Shown here in pieces: positions 59,120 through 64,000 of a DNA stretch of 64,000 nucleotides (the stretch's first letter is position 1; each line of letters starts with the position of its first letter). A program made the translations under genes and the position numbers. The stretch is from Poecilobothrus nobilitatus. Lineage: Eukaryota; Arthropoda; Insecta; Diptera; Dolichopodidae. The notes beneath the pieces were generated by a model, which was not told the origin of the DNA, did not search any database, and was given only the letters and a program-made list of their open reading frames with translations. The stretch spans positions 173,660,200-173,724,199 of the forward strand of contig OX352774.1 in NCBI GenBank assembly GCA_947095535.1, read 5' to 3'.

Positions 59120-60056
59120 ATGTATATACATACATTCTTTTAAGACTTTTAATTCTAACTCTCTTTTCGAAAATTTTTCACTAAATTAATACTAATAATA
59201 TACCAATTATATTAGAACACATAAAATTATATTAAAATCTTCATATTCCCCACACCTTTGATCATTTTTCTTTATTTTATTTATTTCTAAGAATTATTTT
59301 TCTGTTCTGTCAATAAAATCAAAAAAAAAAAATTCATAAAAAAAATGTTCTTTATAAATTGACATTCATAAAATTTTTATTTCTGTAATTTATAAAAAAA
59401 AAACCAAAAAAAAAATTGTGAAATGAAAAACCTTTCTTTTCCTACTGAAATATCAATTTCATTTTTCCAACTGCGTAAATATTATATTTTCATTTTAATT
59501 TTAGAAAACCACACCATAAACACTCACACGAACCTACTCATAAACTTTATAGTGATAGTTTCAAATTTTTTATTTTGTTTTTTTTTTTTTTTTTTAAAAC
59601 GTGAAGAAATTTAATTTTTATTTTTTGTTTTTTTTTCCAAATCTATAAAACTTTAACTATTATTTTAAAATAAAAATTTTAATAACCGTCACATTATAAC
59701 GGTAAATTGTTGACATAAAGTGATTGTTAATACAATTCGAAATGACAAAAAAAAAAAAAAAAAAAAACAAAATAACAAGAGGGCGCGAATAATTTTTATG
59801 GATTTCAGTCAGTAAATGTTTTCTTTTTCTTTAGAAGTAGAGTAAACTAAAGGCATATCACATCATTTTATGCTAACGTTATTTTTGTCTTAGTAATGGC
59901 ATTATAAATTTAAAATGATTAATTTATAATGTTGAATCGTTTTGTTTCGAGAAAAAGATTTTGAAACAGAATGCACGTTTAGTTTTTAATCTGAAAATGC
60001 AGAATGCACTAATCGTTGCTTTCCGTAAAATATAAAATGATGGTTAATTTTACTAC
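59120..60056. other. Unique A+T-rich DNA
   Basis: A plus-strand acceptor-like TTTTAATTTTAG at about 59502 is followed by AAAACCACACCATAAAC and two open phases (one reading HHKHSHEPTHKLYSD), but no donor. It is noted, not called. The rest is homopolymer-rich. Confidence 0.5.
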
Positions 60057-60157
60057 CTTATAATAATTGTTTCTACAAAACTTCTTAAATGATTGAAATA
60101 CAGACAGGAGCTGGGGACTTTTTTTCAGATTCTCTGGTAACTCCTTTTCCTGTGATT
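60057..60157 (-). CDS. Candidate internal exon of an unidentified minus-strand gene
   Basis: A strong acceptor (GATTGTCTTTTTACAG) and a donor (TATAAG|GTAGTA) enclose 101 nt. In phase 1 it is open throughout and encodes 33 residues starting SQEKELPENLKKSPQLLSVF and ending FCRNNYYK, leaving phase 0. Phase 2 is open for 23 codons as well. It is rich in G+C for this window. No domain is recognised and no partner exon was paired with certainty. Confidence 0.35.
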
Positions 60158-62927
60158 CTGTAAAAAGACAATCAAATTTTCTTGCAATGTGTATAGTATT
60201 TTACTATATCTCATAGGTTTTAGAAAGGAATCACAATTTTTTAGGTTAGAAAAAACAATATATTTGGTTAAAATTTAAAAGGCGGTAACCTTAAGTTTTC
60301 TAATTAGATCTTATTGGAAATATTTTTACTTATATGCATATGTATTTAAAGATATTTGGGATAAAAATCTATATTGTCAATTATTCTGAAGCCTATATTG
60401 ATTCGAAGATTCAAAATTTATTAAAATCATCTTGGGACCAATTAAAAACTCTATTGTTTTTTTTTTTTTTTGAACTTCCGAATAAACTGTAAAAGTTCTA
60501 TTCTTTCTTTGAAATATTTTGGATGAGTTTATAAAAACAATATGTTTTGATGATTTAATTGAATTGTGTCCGTATCCTAGCATCCTTTTTGTACTTTATT
60601 AAATTTATTTTTTGTATTCTTTAGTTTTAATATACGTCGGAAATCGTAAAATTATGTTAAAATTCTTACAATTTTTAAAAGTCGGTATTTTCCAAGTTTT
60701 ATTTACAATAATGCACTTAAAAAAACATGTACACATATATAGCTATGCACATTCAAATATACTATTGTATTTTATTTGAATATGCACTTAAAAAAAAAAA
60801 AGTGATATGATGTGACTTTTGAGTACAGGAGTGTCCTAAAACAAAAAGACGAAAAAAAAACAAAAAACCAAAAAAAAACAAAAACATAATTCTATAGTTC
60901 TCTCTTAAAGGGAAAATCAGTTTATCGCGCATCGTTGTCATCATTGTCTTAGATCATGTTTATATATATATGTATATTATGTATATCTGTATATATATGC
61001 TATATATAATTGAAAATGCACGCCTTGTTGTATGATTTTTGTAAGACGACGTTTAGAAACGCTTTATTTATTTTGTTTTTTTTTTATTGTGTTTTTTTTT
61101 TCAATTTTTATTACCATTAATGCTATTTAACTGTTAAAGTAAGATGCTAGCGCGTGTACAAGCATTTGGTTTATATTTTAATTTTTTTTTTTTACTTCAT
61201 CTTATTTATTTGAACTTTATTGATTTGACTTTTTCGTCTGACTATTTAAATGCTCCGAATTTATTTTCGTGCAATTTAAGGTTTTAAATCATTTGGATGA
61301 GGATAAGAAATGAGGACGAGAGTTAACCAATTCTGTAACTTTAAACTTCATAAAATCTAATAAGTAGAAACATTCATTTTTAAACATATTTTTCATATTT
61401 CACTGAATAGGATGAGGTTATAAAAAATATGCATATCGTTATTTTATGATTTTAATCTCTTTTGATTCACAAGAGTCCCCTTGCTTTGAACAGCTTTACT
61501 TTTCACTACACTTGCTATCATATTATTGGATCTCAATGGACATGGTTTACCTTGTAATTTCGATTTTATAATGTTTTAACCTAAAAAAAAATGGTTTTAA
61601 CTCACCACGGGCTTATAGTATCTGTATCCATGTGAAATAATCATTTAAAAAAAAAAAAAGTCCTTTATAAAATCAATATTTTTCAAAGCTAACTTATTTA
61701 ATTTTTTGTTTTTATTTTTCTTTATTCCTTAAAAATTTTTAAAAAGTACATGATGTACATGAAAACTGAGCATGAAATAAAAAACAAATTCCTATACATT
61801 TTATAAAGCGAAAACGAAGGTTAACGATCGAACAATGTCAAATTAGATAAAATATTAAAATGCAATTTATGCAAATTTACACAAACACATAACAATTTTG
61901 TGTATATATGTATGAAAAAAAAAATTTTTAAAGAAAATTTGTTTGTTTATAAACAAATAAAATTGTATCCAGAGGGACATTTTTATATGTATATATACAA
62001 AATAAATATGTACCTATATTTATATGTATAAATATAAGATTTCCTAGGAAAAATAATATTAAAAGATAAAGAGAAATTACTTTTGCAATATCCATAATTT
62101 TTGCGTCAGATTAAATTTTAAAATTTTTCTTTTCTATATTTTATAGTGTATATATATATATATATACTAATAGATTATAATTTTGAGGTGGAAATAGGTT
62201 AATTTGTGTCGATAATATTTGATACGGTTATATTTAAATTATTAGGTAGGTTTATAGGTGAGTATGTAGGCAGGTAGATTAGTTGGCTGGTTGGTTAGTT
62301 TTTTTTTTTTTTTTTGATTGGTGGTTTATACGGTACCGTTAACATCTAAATAAAATAGATTAAAATAAAATAATAAATTTAACAAAATATGAGGGTTTAT
62401 AAATAGAAAAAAAAAAAAAAAAAAACTATAAGGTATAAAATAGGTTGACAAAGTAATTATTTGTAGCTTTAATGATAATAAAAAAAAAAATGACATTAAC
62501 GGAATTATTTTATAGTACATACTTAAAGGAAAATTTTTATATGCAACGTTATTTAAAGTAAAACAGGGTTTATTTTATTTGAAAAGAAAAATAATAAAAA
62601 TATTTTAATTTAATAGTCTTTTTTAAAAGTTTAATCCTTTTACGAAACAAATGAATCTTATTTGGATAATCTTTAATAAATATTAACATGTATGTGTATA
62701 CATATATTGTTTTTGTTAGATTGTACTATAGAAGAATTGTTTTCTCAATACTCCTACTCCATAATTATTTTCTTGTAGGAAAGTTAATTTGTGTTGCTTG
62801 TAATTAGATGTTGCTTTTAATGTTAGAAATGTACAAAAGGCATTTATCCTATTATTGTATAACAGATTTCTTATTCTCCAGTGACATATAATAACTTTTA
62901 ATTACTTTTTTGTTTTCTCTTCCTAAG
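60158..62927. other. Unique A+T-rich DNA with exon-like islands
   Basis: Islands of higher complexity lie near 60380-60590, 61230-61335 and 61440-61560. The last is open on both strands (minus CPLRSNNMIASVVKSKAVQS; plus SPLALNSFTFHYTCYHIIGS). None has a full set of splice signals in one frame. Confidence 0.45.
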
Positions 62928-63039
62928 CGAGAGGGGTGTTTCATCTAAAAACATCACGAATACTCCTTTGGTAATGTCAAATATTTACAGAATAAACCCA
63001 CCTCCTCCAATAAACAATATAATGGGAGGAAAACTTTAA
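62928..63039 (+). CDS. Candidate plus-strand terminal exon, unidentified
   Basis: A long pyrimidine tract (ACTTTTTTGTTTTCTCTTCC) ends in TAAG at 62927. Only phase 2 stays open: after one base, 36 codons reading ERGVSSKNITNTPLVMSNIY and ending INPPPPINNIMGGKL, then TAA at 63037-63039. Composition is protein-like (proline run, polar residues) and G+C is high for the window. The 3' flank 63040-63180 is also complex and may be 3' UTR. It could be the last exon of the plus-strand gene implied by the recursive splice sites. The product is not recognised. Confidence 0.4.
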
Positions 63040-64000
63040 CTGCTAACGCATTGGTTATAGAGTAGGTATATAGGAGAGGAGTAGAGGAGAGAAGAGGTTG
63101 TTTTTTAACTTCTAACTACTAAGGAGCGCATAGTGTTCCTAGAATTATTTGACTAGAATATTCTATGCATAAATGGATAGCAACTGATTTTTAAAATTTT
63201 AATTTCGAGTTCTACTCCACAACTGTTACTATATATTATATTATACAATTGGTATTTTAGGTTTTTTCTTTGACTTATTTTCAGCATCTTCATCTGTTTT
63301 TCATGTTTAAACTTTTTTTTTTTTGAAATTTATATTATAATTCAGTAATTAATTCTTTATTGTCATCATTACAAACTATTATAAAAGTTAATATTAAATA
63401 TTAAAATATAACTTAACTAATCAAATATGACCTAATTTTAGTATTTTAACCTTTTATAATAGGTACACATATTTTAAACAAAAAAAAAAAGAAAAAACAA
63501 TTTTATTTTTTCATTTCTTCCAAAAAAGATAAGGTGCGATAATTCTTTAGAATAAAAATTTTACCTTTCACAGAAAAAACAAAAAACATTTATTATTTTT
63601 TTTATTCTAGTTTAATAATATGTTAAACTATTCTTTTTTTTTCTATGTTAATTAAATTTAAAAAACAAAAAAAAAAAAAAAACATTTAAAATTCTAATAT
63701 TATAGGAAAGAAAAATTTGCATTATACGTTCACACGTTACATTTAACAAAACAAAATGTATATTGTATACGTATGTATAGATGTGATGTGTATTATAAAA
63801 TCTCAAGTAATCGATACCTCAATATAAATTTTTTTTTTTTAATTTAAAATTAACGAATTTTTAATTTCATTAAAATTATTTTAAATCAATAAAATATAGA
63901 TTTTATTTGTCGATTCGTGAGCGCATCTTTTCAAAATTCACATTCTTTTATTGCACCAGATTTTATTTTTGATGATCACGCTAATATGATAATCATTTTC
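63040..64000. other. Possible 3' UTR followed by A+T-rich DNA
   Basis: 63040-63180 is purine-rich and complex (GGAGAGGAGTAGAGGAGAG); after that, homopolymer-rich DNA to the window end with no recognised feature. Confidence 0.4.

Noticed and set aside
1..64000. CRISPR array, operon, phage or plasmid features
   Set aside because: No direct-repeat/spacer arrays, no ribosome binding sites and no dense coding; the DNA is eukaryotic.

Overview
The window reads as nuclear DNA of an insect, most likely a fly (Diptera). It is extremely A+T-rich (by eye about a fifth G+C), full of A or T runs of 10 to 36 bases, TA and CATA microsatellites and CAACAACAA tracts, with no operon-like packing and no long open frame except inside decayed transposons. 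The transposon set fits: an INE-1/DINE-1-type Helentron end, jockey-, CR1- and I-type non-LTR retrotransposons, an internally deleted hAT element, a non-autonomous Helitron present twice in opposite orientation, and two tRNA-derived SINE families. All transposon coding sequence here is broken.

Layout: 1-194 INE-1-like end; 2267-2735 small inverted-repeat element; 3604-4008 inverted arrays of a 21-bp repeat; 4064 SINE; 9783-10677 truncated non-LTR element with target-site duplications; 10755-14053 a candidate three-exon minus-strand gene; 17260 SINE; 23930-25320 CR1-like element interrupted by a SINE; 26916-30600 a transposon cluster (Helitron, jockey piece, second non-LTR piece split by a hAT element); 33680-34110 jockey remnant; 37137-38853 three SINE copies; 40020 and 44743 non-LTR C-terminal pieces; 41352-42065 an inverted-repeat element with a GTCC microsatellite; 46512-47380 second Helitron copy; 49400-49795 jockey remnant; 52780-53140 and 54371-54585 SINEs; 58151-59119 I-like element with RNase H and target-site duplications. 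Between these lie unique stretches of homopolymer-rich DNA.

No host gene could be identified by name. Two sites match the recursive-splice (ratchet) consensus on the plus strand (9331 and 34318), which suggests that much of the window lies in a long plus-strand intron. Several short islands of higher G+C and low homopolymer content carry open frames next to good splice signals; they are listed as candidate exons with modest confidence. The best supported are the minus-strand trio 14053-13975 / 11469-11325 / 10800-10755, whose phases agree, and a plus-strand terminal exon at 62928-63039.

The most interesting relations are: (i) the 3' tail of the I-like element resembles the tail of SINE family 1, as in a LINE/SINE partnership; (ii) both Helitron copies carry the same internal duplication of their 5' end and the same tRNA-like segment; (iii) transposons are nested with clear target-site duplications. 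Everything was read by eye; no alignment or database search was run.
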